This document shows, in pieces, positions 8,136 through 18,335 of a DNA stretch of 64,000 nucleotides. Where the stretch lies: contig NZ_CAJHAJ010000002.1 in assembly GCF_904846345.1 (NCBI RefSeq), positions 1 to 64,000 of the forward strand. The letters are read 5' to 3'. The stretch comes from Psychrobacter maritimus. Its GTDB lineage: Bacteria > Pseudomonadota > Gammaproteobacteria > Pseudomonadales > Moraxellaceae. Made by a program: the position numbers and the translations under genes. Position 1 is the first letter of the stretch, and the number at the start of each line of letters is the position of its first letter. Under the pieces are notes generated by a model that was not told where the DNA came from, did not search any database, and was given only the letters and a program-made list of their open reading frames with translations.

Positions 8136-11100
8136 ATGCCTAACACCCTAAATATCGCAAAAGAGCGGATCAGCCAGATAAGCGATATTGCCACCAGTTA
8201 TGTGCAACAGGACAAATCATTATTTGACCATTTTATTCATAGCTATTACCAGAGCTTGCACCAAGAAGCCGCCAAAGATATCAGCAATATTGATTTGGCT
8301 GGAATGGCGCTACATCACTTTACCCTTCTAAAAGCCTATGATGGCAGTCAGCCGCAGCTCGCTATTTTAAACCCAATAGCCGAAGAGCAGCATTTTCATA
8401 GCTCTCATACCGTTATTCAAATAGTCGCTTACGATAGACCCTTTTTAGTAGATACGCTTTTGATGAGTCTAGAAGCGGAAGGTATCGATGTCCATCGTAC
8501 TTACAATATTATTGTGAGTGTTGAGCGCGATGAAAATGGCAACATTAGCCATATCGAAAGCGCGCATGAAAGTGACACCTCAAAAATGTCTTTGATTCAT
8601 TGTGAAATTGCTTATCAAAACAATGATGAGTTGGCGGCGCTACAACAAATGCTGCTCGCAAAAATAGATACCCTTGATGTCGTCGTTGATGATTGGCAAA
8701 AGATACGTGCCAAGCTGACGGATATAAAGGCGGAGCTGGCCGGTCAAAATTTACCAGAAGTGTTTTATTCACAGCAAGAGATTCAAGCGTTTTTGGATTG
8801 GGTATTGGAAGATCGTTTTATCTTTTTAGGCTATCGCGAATACCGCTTAGAGGGCGGTAGTTTCATTAATATACATGACGATGTGAATAATAAGAGCGAT
8901 ACAAGCAACCATAAAATCAGCCACAAAAATAATGACAATGCCAATTTAGACTTATATGCCATTGGCGATAGCGGTCTTGGGCTATTGCGCGGTGGTAGTG
9001 AAGATACTTTATCAAAGAGCTTTGATGAGCTGCCAAGTAACCTCAAAAAGTTACTAACCGAGCCACGTATATTGATGTTATCTAAATCAAGCCGTGTGTC
9101 ACCGGTGCATCGTCCGGTATATATGGATTTTTTAGGTATTCATAAGTTTGATGCTAATGGCACATTGATTGGTGAATATCGCTTTATTGGGCTCTTTACC
9201 GCCCAAGCCTATCAGCTCAGTGTACAGCAGATTCCACTACTGCGTGAAAAAGCCAATAAAATCATGGCGATGGCAGATTTACCGCGAGACGGTCACGCTT
9301 ATCATAAAATGATGCACGTGATTAATTCTCTACCGCGTGATGATCTGTTTCAAGCCAGCGTCGAAGAGTTATATCCTATCGTATCTGGCATTAGCCAATT
9401 GCAAGACAAGAAAAGCTTACGTTTATTTAGCCGCGTCGACCATTATCAGCGTTTTGTGTCCTGCTTGGTGTATATCCCGCGCGATAAGTTCAATACCGAA
9501 CTGCGTATTAAAGTACAAAATGTCCTAAAAGACGCTTATGGTGGTATGTCATCTGGCTTTACGACGGAATTTAACGAGTCAGAACACGCCCGCGTTCATG
9601 TGCATGTGCGCACAGTCCCCGGTCAAGTAAATGAGGTCGATACGGCGGCGCTACAAGATAAGCTGTCGGCGCTGATGCAGTCATGGAGCGATCATTATCA
9701 AAAAATGCTGCTTGATAATGTAGGCGAGCAGCAAGCCAATGCCTTAATGCGCCGCTTCTTAAGCTATATTCCTGCGGCTTATCAAGAACGATTTGATGCG
9801 CGTACGGCAGTTGAAGATACCAAGCGTTTGGCGGGCTTGAGCGATGAGCAGCCCATGATTTGGCATTTATATCAGTCAACGGGCGATGCCAGCAATCAGC
9901 TACATCTAAAGCTGTACGGTCGCCAAGACCCTGTCATTCTCTCAAAAGTATTACCGGTGCTAGAAAACTTTGGCGTATCGGTCATCTCAGCGCAAACCTA
10001 TGAGTTTGATTTGCCAGAGCAGTCGATTTGGATGCAAGAGTATGAGCTGGTATTGGAACATGTCGATACCATCGATATGCAAGTAGTACGCGCGCAGTTT
10101 GAAGACAGCCTAAAGCAAATTTGGGCAGGGCGTATCGAGAGTGACTCGTTTAATGAGTTGGTATTGACCACCAGATTAGACACTTATGATGTGGTCGTAC
10201 TGCGTGCCTTGTCGCGTTATATGATGCAAGCAAAAGCCCCGTTCTCTAGTGCTTATATTCAGCAAACCGTAGTAAAAAACAGCGCTATTAGTGTCGCATT
10301 AGGCGAGCTGTTTGATGCACGGATGAATCCTATATACAGTACTGAGGAACGTGCCAGCAAGACCAGTCAAATTCAAGCGCAAATTACCACCGCATTGGCT
10401 GGTGTCAGCAGCTTAGATGAAGACCGTATCTTCCGTTGGTATTTGGACTTGATTAATGCCATGGTACGTACCAACTTTTATCAAAGAGAAGCGGATGGGC
10501 AACGTAAAGACCGTTTGTCGTTTAAATTCTTAGCGGCAGACATTCCAAACTTACCAAAACCCAAGCCGATGTTTGAGATATTTGTCTACTCGCCACGTGT
10601 CGAGGCGGTGCATTTGCGCGGCGGAAAAGTCGCTCGCGGTGGCTTGCGTTGGTCAGACCGTATGGAAGATTTCCGTACCGAAGTCCTCGGTCTGGTTAAA
10701 GCACAAATGGTCAAAAACGCGGTGATTGTACCGGTTGGCTCGAAAGGTGGGTTTATCGTTAAGACCAAAACCATGGCCGATGGTCGTGAAGCTTTCCAAG
10801 CAGAAGGGATTGCCTGTTATCAAGCGTTCCTCCGCGGTATGCTTGACGTTACTGATAATATTGTCGATGGTCAAATTGTCCCGCCAGCCAACACCGTGCG
10901 TCATGATGAGGACGACCCGTATTTAGTAGTCGCCGCCGATAAAGGTACCGCTACTTTCTCAGATATTGCCAATGCTTTATCAAGCGAGTATAACTTCTGG
11001 CTTGACGATGCCTTTGCCTCAGGTGGCTCGGTTGGCTATGACCATAAAGCCATGGGTATCACCGCGCGCGGTGGATGGGAGTCGGTCAAACGTCACTTCC

Positions 11101-13025
11101 GTATGCGCGGTATGGACATCCAAAACCGTGATGATTTCACCGTCGTTGGTATCGGCGATATGAGCGGCGACGTATTTGGTAACGGTATGCTCAGATCTAC
11201 TCATACCAAGCTGGTCGCAGCCTTTAACCACTTGCATATTTTTATCGACCCAAACCCAGATACTGCCGCATCTTATGCCGAGCGTGAGCGTTTGTTTGAG
11301 ATGCCGCGCTCGACGTGGGACGACTATGAAAAATCGCTCATCAGTCAAGGTGGCGGCGTCTTTTCACGTCAAGATAAAACCATTGCGATTAGCCCTGAGA
11401 TGAAAGCGCTATTTGATATCAGTGAAGATAGCCTTGCGCCCAATGAGCTAATCAGTGCGCTATTAAAATCGCCTGTTGATTTGATTTGGAATGGTGGTAT
11501 CGGAACTTATGTAAAAAGTGCTAATGAAAGTCACGCCGATGTTGGTGACCGCGCTAATGACGCCGTGCGCGTCAACGGTGGTGAGCTGCGTACGGCAGTC
11601 GTTGGCGAAGGTGGCAACTTAGGCTTTACTCAACAAGGGCGTATCGAATACGCACAAACGGGTGGTCGCATTTATACCGATGCCATCGATAACTCAGGCG
11701 GCGTCAATTGCTCGGATCATGAAGTAAATATCAAGATTTTACTGGGTAAAGTGGTCGAGCAAGGCGACATGACGCTCAAGCAGCGTAATGAGTTGTTAGA
11801 GTCTATGACCGACACGGTCGCTGAATTGGTGCTACGCCAAAACTATCTACAACCGCAAGCGCTTGAGCTTAGCCATCTGCGCGCCGCGGCAAACTTAAGC
11901 GACCATCAACGCTTTATTCAAATGTTAGAAGCTGAGGGTCGTCTTGACCGCGCGATTGAGTATCTGCCATCCGATGAAGAAATTGCCAAACGCCAAAAAG
12001 CGGGCACAGGCCTCACCAATCCTGAGCTGGCAATCGTCATGGCTTACGGCAAAATGTGGGTATATGATCATTTATTATCATCAGATTTACCTGATGCGCC
12101 GTACTTCGTCAATGAGCTGCGTCAATATTTCCCTGATGAGCTGGCATCACGCTTCTTTGATGAGATGAAAGAACATCGCTTGCACCGTGAAATCATCAGT
12201 ACTTATTTGACCAATAGTATCGTGAACCGTCTGGGTATCGAAGCGTTATTCCGCCTACATGAAGAAACAGGACAAACGCTTGCCACCATTGCGCGCGGTT
12301 ATGCGATTTCCCGTGACGTCTTCCATGTGTCAAAAGCATGGGATTTGCTTGAGTCGCTGGATAATCAAGTTGATGCGACCTTGCTGCTTGAGCTTGAGCT
12401 GCGTCTGCGTGACGCACTTGAAAATGGCGTGGTATGGTTTATCAATGCCTTTGGTCAAGATTTGCAAGTTGCCGATATGATCAATCGCTTTGAGGACAGT
12501 GTCGAGAAATTGACCAAAGCAGGTGGCTTTATCGAGCAGCAATTCTCAGAATACTTGCAAGAAGATACCACAAGCTTAATGGCAGATGATCTCTCTGCTA
12601 ATGATGCGGCGATGTTTGCCATGTTGCCTTACCATGTCGATGCCCTAGATGCCGCGCTATTGGCTGAGCAGTATGAGCGCCCAGTTGATGAGATTGCGAC
12701 TTTATACTTTGAGGCCTATCACGTCTTGCAGTTAGATTGGATGATGGATAATATCGCCACCTTACCGCAGCAAGATGACTGGGATCGCCGTGCGCGTCAC
12801 GCCCTTGTCAACGAAGTCTCGCGCAGCTTACGCATGCTGATGGATACCTTATTGACGCAAGCTGATGCCAAGCAGGCCTTTAATGACTGGAAATCACGTC
12901 ATGCCAGCCAGCTTGACGTCGTCACGGCAGAGATGCAAAAATTGGATAGCAATGATGAAAGTGCTATCAGCTTATCGACATTATCGGTGTTAATGAGTGA
13001 GCTTAGTGGCCTCGTAACTAAATAG
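8136..13025 (+). CDS. gdhB: NAD-specific glutamate dehydrogenase, large (~180 kDa) type
   Basis: A 1629-residue enzyme of the 180-kDa class (Pseudomonas GdhB is about 1620 residues), oxidatively deaminating glutamate to 2-oxoglutarate with NAD+. The long N-terminal part carries ACT-like regulatory regions. The catalytic core around residues 830-1230 shows GGKVARGGLRWSDRMEDFR, AQMVKNAVIVPVGSKGGF, WLDDAFASGGSVGYDHKAMG, VVGIGDMSGDVFGNGML and VGEGGNLGFTQQGRI, a glycine-rich NAD site. A helical C-terminal domain follows. The preceding ATG at 8130 is only 2 nt from the SD core AAGGA, while 8136 is 8 nt from it, so I chose 8136. The gene is monocistronic and followed by a terminator. The frame is intact over its whole length. 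Confidence 0.95.
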   Translation: MPNTLNIAKERISQISDIATSYVQQDKSLFDHFIHSYYQSLHQEAAKDISNIDLAGMALHHFTLLKAYDGSQPQLAILNPIAEEQHFHSSHTVIQIVAYDRPFLVDTLLMSLEAEGIDVHRTYNIIVSVERDENGNISHIESAHESDTSKMSLIHCEIAYQNNDELAALQQMLLAKIDTLDVVVDDWQKIRAKLTDIKAELAGQNLPEVFYSQQEIQAFLDWVLEDRFIFLGYREYRLEGGSFINIHDDVNNKSDTSNHKISHKNNDNANLDLYAIGDSGLGLLRGGSEDTLSKSFDELPSNLKKLLTEPRILMLSKSSRVSPVHRPVYMDFLGIHKFDANGTLIGEYRFIGLFTAQAYQLSVQQIPLLREKANKIMAMADLPRDGHAYHKMMHVINSLPRDDLFQASVEELYPIVSGISQLQDKKSLRLFSRVDHYQRFVSCLVYIPRDKFNTELRIKVQNVLKDAYGGMSSGFTTEFNESEHARVHVHVRTVPGQVNEVDTAALQDKLSALMQSWSDHYQKMLLDNVGEQQANALMRRFLSYIPAAYQERFDARTAVEDTKRLAGLSDEQPMIWHLYQSTGDASNQLHLKLYGRQDPVILSKVLPVLENFGVSVISAQTYEFDLPEQSIWMQEYELVLEHVDTIDMQVVRAQFEDSLKQIWAGRIESDSFNELVLTTRLDTYDVVVLRALSRYMMQAKAPFSSAYIQQTVVKNSAISVALGELFDARMNPIYSTEERASKTSQIQAQITTALAGVSSLDEDRIFRWYLDLINAMVRTNFYQREADGQRKDRLSFKFLAADIPNLPKPKPMFEIFVYSPRVEAVHLRGGKVARGGLRWSDRMEDFRTEVLGLVKAQMVKNAVIVPVGSKGGFIVKTKTMADGREAFQAEGIACYQAFLRGMLDVTDNIVDGQIVPPANTVRHDEDDPYLVVAADKGTATFSDIANALSSEYNFWLDDAFASGGSVGYDHKAMGITARGGWESVKRHFRMRGMDIQNRDDFTVVGIGDMSGDVFGNGMLRSTHTKLVAAFNHLHIFIDPNPDTAASYAERERLFEMPRSTWDDYEKSLISQGGGVFSRQDKTIAISPEMKALFDISEDSLAPNELISALLKSPVDLIWNGGIGTYVKSANESHADVGDRANDAVRVNGGELRTAVVGEGGNLGFTQQGRIEYAQTGGRIYTDAIDNSGGVNCSDHEVNIKILLGKVVEQGDMTLKQRNELLESMTDTVAELVLRQNYLQPQALELSHLRAAANLSDHQRFIQMLEAEGRLDRAIEYLPSDEEIAKRQKAGTGLTNPELAIVMAYGKMWVYDHLLSSDLPDAPYFVNELRQYFPDELASRFFDEMKEHRLHREIISTYLTNSIVNRLGIEALFRLHEETGQTLATIARGYAISRDVFHVSKAWDLLESLDNQVDATLLLELELRLRDALENGVVWFINAFGQDLQVADMINRFEDSVEKLTKAGGFIEQQFSEYLQEDTTSLMADDLSANDAAMFAMLPYHVDALDAALLAEQYERPVDEIATLYFEAYHVLQLDWMMDNIATLPQQDDWDRRARHALVNEVSRSLRMLMDTLLTQADAKQAFNDWKSRHASQLDVVTAEMQKLDSNDESAISLSTLSVLMSELSGLVTK

Positions 13026-13080
13026 TGAGCAAATACAAAGCTGGCTAAGTGTTTATATACAATAAGCACATCGTTTGATT

Positions 13081-13120
13081 AAAAAAACCACCGTTATGAG
13101 TTAACGTTGGTTTTTTATTT
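13081..13120. terminator. Terminator after glutamate dehydrogenase
   Basis: AAAAAAACCACCGTTA and TAACGTTGGTTTTTTATTT form a stem with one mismatch and a short loop, flanked by A- and T-runs. It lies between the convergent dehydrogenase and WG-repeat genes. Confidence 0.8.
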
Positions 13121-13180
13121 TCTAATACTCAAATGATAAATAGGCATAATAAAATAGGAGCAGTAAAAATGTCAAAAGTA

Positions 13181-14236
13181 CTAATCTAACTTTATGAAAG
13201 TATTTAAACGCTGCATTTTACCATTCTTTTCAACCCATACTTCATTCGCATCATCACGATAACTGTCAAACTGGGGCTCTAGTATCACATTGCCTTTATC
13301 ATTAACAATGCCAAATTTTCCCGCTTGCTTATAAGTATAGAGCTGATGATATAGCAGTTTTCTAATCGGTGCGTCTGATGCGAGAATTAACTTACCATTA
13401 GCATCAATAATTTGGGCGCTAACAATATCGTCTTGAATATCTTCGCTCATGCCAATAGCGCTGCTACCAGCAATTAAGGTGCTACGCAAAAAAAGCAACG
13501 GCTTGGCGGAAGCATTAAAGGCTTCGATATGTTGGTTTGCAGCAAGTGGAATGATGACATCATTATTTTGGTCAATCAGCGCGGTTTTGTTTTGCAGGCT
13601 AGCTTGTAGATATAGAGGCTCGCCTGTACAAGCATTTAACGGATTAATCGCATCATATTGCGGTCTTATAGCCCAGTAACCTCTATCATCGAGCAATCCC
13701 ATCAGACCATTATTTTTATCCACTATAAAATAATCTTGGTCATAATCAGAATCATAGTGCGCGTGCTCGATATGAGCGTCACTCAGATTATAAATCCAGT
13801 CGCCATGACGATTGATAATACCTTGTTTGGTGGCGTTGCTCTTACCATCTGATGACTTAACGCTGACAATAAAGCTGGTGGCAATATCCGGTTCGGTTTG
13901 AATCTCATCATACTCAAAAGGCACGATAATCTTGCCAGCGGCATTGATAACGCCGTATTTGCCATGCTGTTTGGCAAGCACATAAGTGTCCATCAATATA
14001 TAAGCATCGGTAAGATTGTCTAGTAACACCTTGCCATTTAACTCTTGTAATTGCTGCGTGCTATCGGCTTGTTCGACCAACTTGCCAGCAAAAGGCTTAT
14101 TGTTTTCGATACGCTCAAAATAGCTATTGGGTAAGTAACCGGCACAGCTGATGGTAGCGTGGGCAGGGGTGATAGTACTAACCATACCAATAGATAAAAT
14201 AGATACCCATGTTAAGAGCGCTAATTTGTTGGTCAT
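13181..14236 (-). CDS. Exported WG-repeat protein
   Basis: A 351-residue protein with a signal peptide (about residues 1-27, cleavage likely after AHA). It contains several degenerate WG (KWG) repeats: HGKYGVINAAGKIIVPFEYDEI, NGLMGLLDDRGYWAIRPQYD and AGKFGIVNDKGNVILEPQFD. WG repeats form beta-rich propeller-like or solenoid domains; the function of exported ones is unknown. Two cysteines, one just after the signal and one mid-protein, could form a disulfide. AAGGA 8 nt upstream supports the start. It lies 54 bp downstream of sbcC on the same strand and may be read from that operon, though no functional link is known. Confidence 0.8.
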   Translation of the reverse strand: MTNKLALLTWVSILSIGMVSTITPAHATISCAGYLPNSYFERIENNKPFAGKLVEQADSTQQLQELNGKVLLDNLTDAYILMDTYVLAKQHGKYGVINAAGKIIVPFEYDEIQTEPDIATSFIVSVKSSDGKSNATKQGIINRHGDWIYNLSDAHIEHAHYDSDYDQDYFIVDKNNGLMGLLDDRGYWAIRPQYDAINPLNACTGEPLYLQASLQNKTALIDQNNDVIIPLAANQHIEAFNASAKPLLFLRSTLIAGSSAIGMSEDIQDDIVSAQIIDANGKLILASDAPIRKLLYHQLYTYKQAGKFGIVNDKGNVILEPQFDSYRDDANEVWVEKNGKMQRLNTFIKLD

Positions 14237-14290
14237 CGCTATTTCCTTATTACCATAATTTTTATTAACTGCCTTAACTGCTGTCTTAAT

Positions 14291-17200
14291 TTACGAGGCT
14301 TTTTCATTGGTAGCATTGGCAACTCGGCGACAGCCTTGACCACTGATTTGGCTAAAGCCGCCCGAGATTTTTTCAACCTTGATTTGGGTTAAGATACGAT
14401 CTTTTAACGCCTGTACGTGGGAGATAATGCCAATAAGTTTACCTTCTTGCTGCAAGCTGGTTAAGGTATCGAGCGCAATATCAAGCGACTCTTCATCAAG
14501 CGTGCCAAAGCCTTCGTCTAAAAATAGCGAGTCGACGCGGATGTTGTGACTGGCCATTTGTGATAGTCCGAGCGCAAGCGCTAAGCTGATAATAAATCCT
14601 TCACCGCCGGAGAGATTTTTGGTACTGCGAATATCGCCGCCTTGATAGTTGTCGATGACATTAAGCTCAAGTGGATTGCTGTCATCATGAATGAGTAAAT
14701 AACGGTCACTCATTTTTTGTAGCTGAGTGTTAGCATGGCTAATCATGACCTCAAACGTTAAGCCTTGGGCAAAGGTACGGTATTTCTTGCCATCAGCGGA
14801 ACCAATGAGCGTATGTAGCTGTTGCCAAACTTGCAGCTTCTGTTTTTGCTCATTGATAGCAATGAGCTGTGCCGCTTGTTGGCCTTTTTGGCTATCATTA
14901 TCCTTAAGCTTTTGGTCAATCGCACCGATTTTTTGACTTAACTCATCAATATCTATTTGTATTTGATGGTGCTGGCCAGCAAGTATTTCTCGGTCTTCAT
15001 CGGTCATAGGATTGGCAAGTTTTAGCTCTAACGCTTGCTGGGTGCTATCCAGCTGTAACTTAGCCTGTTGCAGGGCATTATCAATCGCCAATTTACGTGT
15101 CTGTAGTGACTCACGCGCTTCTTTAGGCAGGCGGGCACTCACAAAAGCAGCTTCATCTACGAACTGTGACTCTGCGAGCAAATGAGTAAAGGTGCTTTGC
15201 TGCGTATTCAGTGTAGACATCGCCGCTTGTAGCTCTGTGTCTAGCTGTTGTTCTCTAGCCGTTAATTGCTCTAGAGTCTGCTGTACAGTGTCTAGCTGCC
15301 TTTGTGCTACTACTTGCTTGGCTTTAGCTGCATCAACCGCATGGCGTAATTGATTTTCTTCATTGTCTGTATTTTTATCTGTAAAAATCTCTTTTCTATT
15401 CTGCTTTAATTGTTCGATAGCATTGGTTTTATGAGCAACTAAGTTCTCTAGCTCTTTGAGCGCTGCTTCATCATTGCTAAGCTGTGCTTGCTTGGTTTCA
15501 ATCTGCGCGGTCAAACTGCTTAAGGTATTGGTTAGCTGCTGTTGGCGGTCTTTCTGCTCATTAAATTGTCGTTTTAACTGGTTTAAAGCGCTGCGCTGTT
15601 GACGCAGTTTTTCAATATGACGGTCATAGTCTGCGCTGTCTATTACCGTTTGCTCATCAAAACTATTACCCAATTGCTTAAGTGCATCAGATAAGTCTGC
15701 CGTGTTGAGCGCTGTAGTTAAATAATCTTTATATTTATTCGCTGGGTATTTATGCGTTAGAGATGAAACGGTGGTCATCAGGGGCGCCAACTCCGAGAAA
15801 TTAGCGGCAATCTTATCTTTTATGCCATCAATCTTTTGAGAATTAAGCTTAATGTCAGTGGTTAGATTATTAATGTCATGACTAAGTGCCTGTTGCTGCT
15901 TTTCATCGGTTTCGATGGCAGTGCTAATTTTTGCAGCACTTTCAATTAGGTGCTCATATTCGACAACTATGGTTTTAAGAGACTGTTTATGTTCAGTGAG
16001 GTTGTGTTTGGCGGTGTCTAATAAGGATAAGCAGTGGTCCATATTCGTGATAATCGCATTGATATCATCGCCTATCTTATTAAGAGGATTGATAATTGCT
16101 GCGATTGCTTCAGAATAATTGTTTTCAGCCTCAAATAATGAGGCTATGTACGACTGAATATCGCCGTGTAAGATTTCGGATTGCTGCTGTAGCGGCGCTA
16201 GTTGTTGCTCTTGGTTGTTAAGCATCTCTTTCTTGGTGGCATATTGGATATTGTATGCTGATAAAGCCTGCTCAAGGTTATCAATAACGGTTTCTAGCTC
16301 AGTTATTTGCTGCTGAGTTTGTTGCGTCTTAGTCTGTTTTATTGTGGACGACTGGTTTTGCTCGGCATTGTCATCAGCAGTATGACTATTGTCTAATAAT
16401 GGATGATGTTTGCCATAAGGATGCTCATGCGCACCGCAAAGTGGGCAGGGCAAGCCATCTTCTAGTTCTGTTATGTAGTCCTCAAGCCCAGCGACTTTCT
16501 GTAGTAAGCTCAGATGCTCTTGCTTTTCTTGCCTCTTAAGCTTAGCGTCTTGAATATTTGATTGATGACTAGCAATCAATCCTGCTAAGGTCGTTAGTTC
16601 CTCGGTTAGCGTGGGCAGCGAGAACTTAGTCTTTTCGATTTGGCTCGCAAGCTCAGACAGCTGCTGTAGCTTAAAGCTGGCTTGCGCAATCTGAGTATTG
16701 ATCTGATCGATTTGTTCTTGCTCGCCGCGCATACTAGCGAGAGATTGTTTTTCGATGAGTGCGTCTTGCTGCTGTTGTAAGCTGACCAGTTGCTCGCGTT
16801 GCTCAGTTATTAACAACTTATCAGCATCTTGCTGCTTAGAGAGCTTATCGAAATGAGCTTGTAGCTGGCTTGATTGGTTGTCATGTGCAAGTTTATCCGC
16901 CGCTAAGCTGACATTATCTTCTAGCAGCACCACTAGTCGGCGACAGCTGCTATCAAAGGTCGCCATATCTGTATCGAGATCGTTTAGCTCTTCATAATCG
17001 CTAAAATATTTTTCTATACTGCTAAGCTGAGCTTTGGTCTCTTGTTCTGTTTGTTCATGGCTGGCTATTTCTTGGCGTAATCGTTGCGTATTATTGACTA
17101 AGACGTCTTTACGTTGATTATCGTCAGCCAAAGAATGGGAGTGCTGTCTTATCTCAGCATCCAACTCGCGCGTTTTTGCAATGATAGGTAAGGTGGTCTG

Positions 17201-18244
17201 CAGATTGTCCGTGGCTTGCTTTTCAATGGTATTGATATTATCTAAATGGGTCGTGGCTTGTGCCAGCGCTTCTTGCTGTGTTGGAATCTTATTAAGCAAA
17301 TCTTGCTGCTCGAAACCCAACCTCTTGACCGACTCTCGGCTATAGCTAAGCTCTCGAAATTGACTATCAATCTCCAAGGCTTTATTAGCAATATCTAGGC
17401 GCTGCGCTTCTGGAGTAAAGGCTTGCTGAGCCTGCTGAGCCGATGCAAAATCATTTTGATAAGTTAATATATTTTGCTGTAGCTGCTGTACATTATCCAG
17501 CCACTGCAGCTGCTCGCTCAGGGTTTTGAAAGTTTTTCGCTGCTTGCTTTGCTGTTGATTAAGGGTTTCGAACTCTGCTGCCAGTAGCTTTTCATCTTCA
17601 AAACTTAATAACGATAGGCTATTAACGCCCGCTTGTAGCTTACCAAGCACGTCTTCCTCAAAGCGTTTTTTTTCATGGACGTTTAACGATATCTTGGCAT
17701 AGATAGCAGTACCCGTTATTTTCTCTAAAATCGCTGCTCTATCGCCAATATCTGACTTTAAAAACGCGGCAAAACTGCCCTGTGCGAGCATGATGGAGCG
17801 GGTAAATTGATTGAAATCCATGCCGATCAGGTCTTGAATATGTGCCTTAGTTTTCTTTATTCCACTTTCCAAAATTTTGTCAGTATCGGCATTAGCGATT
17901 TCATGAGTAGCATCTTGCAAGTTTCCATCAGCTTTATTACGTGCGCGGCGTTGTCCCCAACGACAGCGATAACGATTTTTATTAATCTCAATCACTACTT
18001 CTGCAAAACAATCAGCGGTTTGACGAGTCATAACCTCATTACTACTCTTACTTATCGACTCAATACGCGGTGTCTGAGCGTATAAAGCCAAGCAAATAGC
18101 ATCCAAGATGGTGGTCTTGCCAGCGCCCGTCTGTCCAGTAATGGCAAAGATGCCTTCATTTAGAAAAGCGGGGTCATTAAAATCAATGTGCCATTCGCCT
18201 TTTAAGGAATTCAAATTTTTAAGTCGTAGTTCAATCAGTCGCAT
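14291..18244 (-). CDS. sbcC: Exonuclease SbcCD, subunit SbcC (SMC-like ATPase)
   Basis: A 1317-residue Rad50-like ATPase of the SbcCD nuclease, which opens hairpins and processes DNA ends. The N-terminal Walker A is ITGQTGAGKTTILDA (about residues 35-49). Long Gln-rich coiled coils flank a zinc hook CPLCGAHEHP at about residue 598. The C-terminal lobe has the ABC signature NLSGGEGFIISLALALGLSQ near 1210 and Walker B SLFLDEGFGTLD near 1235. It is longer than E. coli SbcC (1048), mainly through coiled coil. It is preceded by sbcD on the same strand with a 91-bp gap, the usual order. No strong ribosome site is visible before the ATG. Confidence 0.95.
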   Translation of the reverse strand: MRLIELRLKNLNSLKGEWHIDFNDPAFLNEGIFAITGQTGAGKTTILDAICLALYAQTPRIESISKSSNEVMTRQTADCFAEVVIEINKNRYRCRWGQRRARNKADGNLQDATHEIANADTDKILESGIKKTKAHIQDLIGMDFNQFTRSIMLAQGSFAAFLKSDIGDRAAILEKITGTAIYAKISLNVHEKKRFEEDVLGKLQAGVNSLSLLSFEDEKLLAAEFETLNQQQSKQRKTFKTLSEQLQWLDNVQQLQQNILTYQNDFASAQQAQQAFTPEAQRLDIANKALEIDSQFRELSYSRESVKRLGFEQQDLLNKIPTQQEALAQATTHLDNINTIEKQATDNLQTTLPIIAKTRELDAEIRQHSHSLADDNQRKDVLVNNTQRLRQEIASHEQTEQETKAQLSSIEKYFSDYEELNDLDTDMATFDSSCRRLVVLLEDNVSLAADKLAHDNQSSQLQAHFDKLSKQQDADKLLITEQREQLVSLQQQQDALIEKQSLASMRGEQEQIDQINTQIAQASFKLQQLSELASQIEKTKFSLPTLTEELTTLAGLIASHQSNIQDAKLKRQEKQEHLSLLQKVAGLEDYITELEDGLPCPLCGAHEHPYGKHHPLLDNSHTADDNAEQNQSSTIKQTKTQQTQQQITELETVIDNLEQALSAYNIQYATKKEMLNNQEQQLAPLQQQSEILHGDIQSYIASLFEAENNYSEAIAAIINPLNKIGDDINAIITNMDHCLSLLDTAKHNLTEHKQSLKTIVVEYEHLIESAAKISTAIETDEKQQQALSHDINNLTTDIKLNSQKIDGIKDKIAANFSELAPLMTTVSSLTHKYPANKYKDYLTTALNTADLSDALKQLGNSFDEQTVIDSADYDRHIEKLRQQRSALNQLKRQFNEQKDRQQQLTNTLSSLTAQIETKQAQLSNDEAALKELENLVAHKTNAIEQLKQNRKEIFTDKNTDNEENQLRHAVDAAKAKQVVAQRQLDTVQQTLEQLTAREQQLDTELQAAMSTLNTQQSTFTHLLAESQFVDEAAFVSARLPKEARESLQTRKLAIDNALQQAKLQLDSTQQALELKLANPMTDEDREILAGQHHQIQIDIDELSQKIGAIDQKLKDNDSQKGQQAAQLIAINEQKQKLQVWQQLHTLIGSADGKKYRTFAQGLTFEVMISHANTQLQKMSDRYLLIHDDSNPLELNVIDNYQGGDIRSTKNLSGGEGFIISLALALGLSQMASHNIRVDSLFLDEGFGTLDEESLDIALDTLTSLQQEGKLIGIISHVQALKDRILTQIKVEKISGGFSQISGQGCRRVANATNEKAS

Positions 18245-18335
18245 GGGCAGGTCTTATTTTTATATAGAGCAGTTATAAAGAGAATGGTGATGAAAAGTGA
18301 AGAAATTGTTGGCTGGCATCTAAAATGCGCTGCTA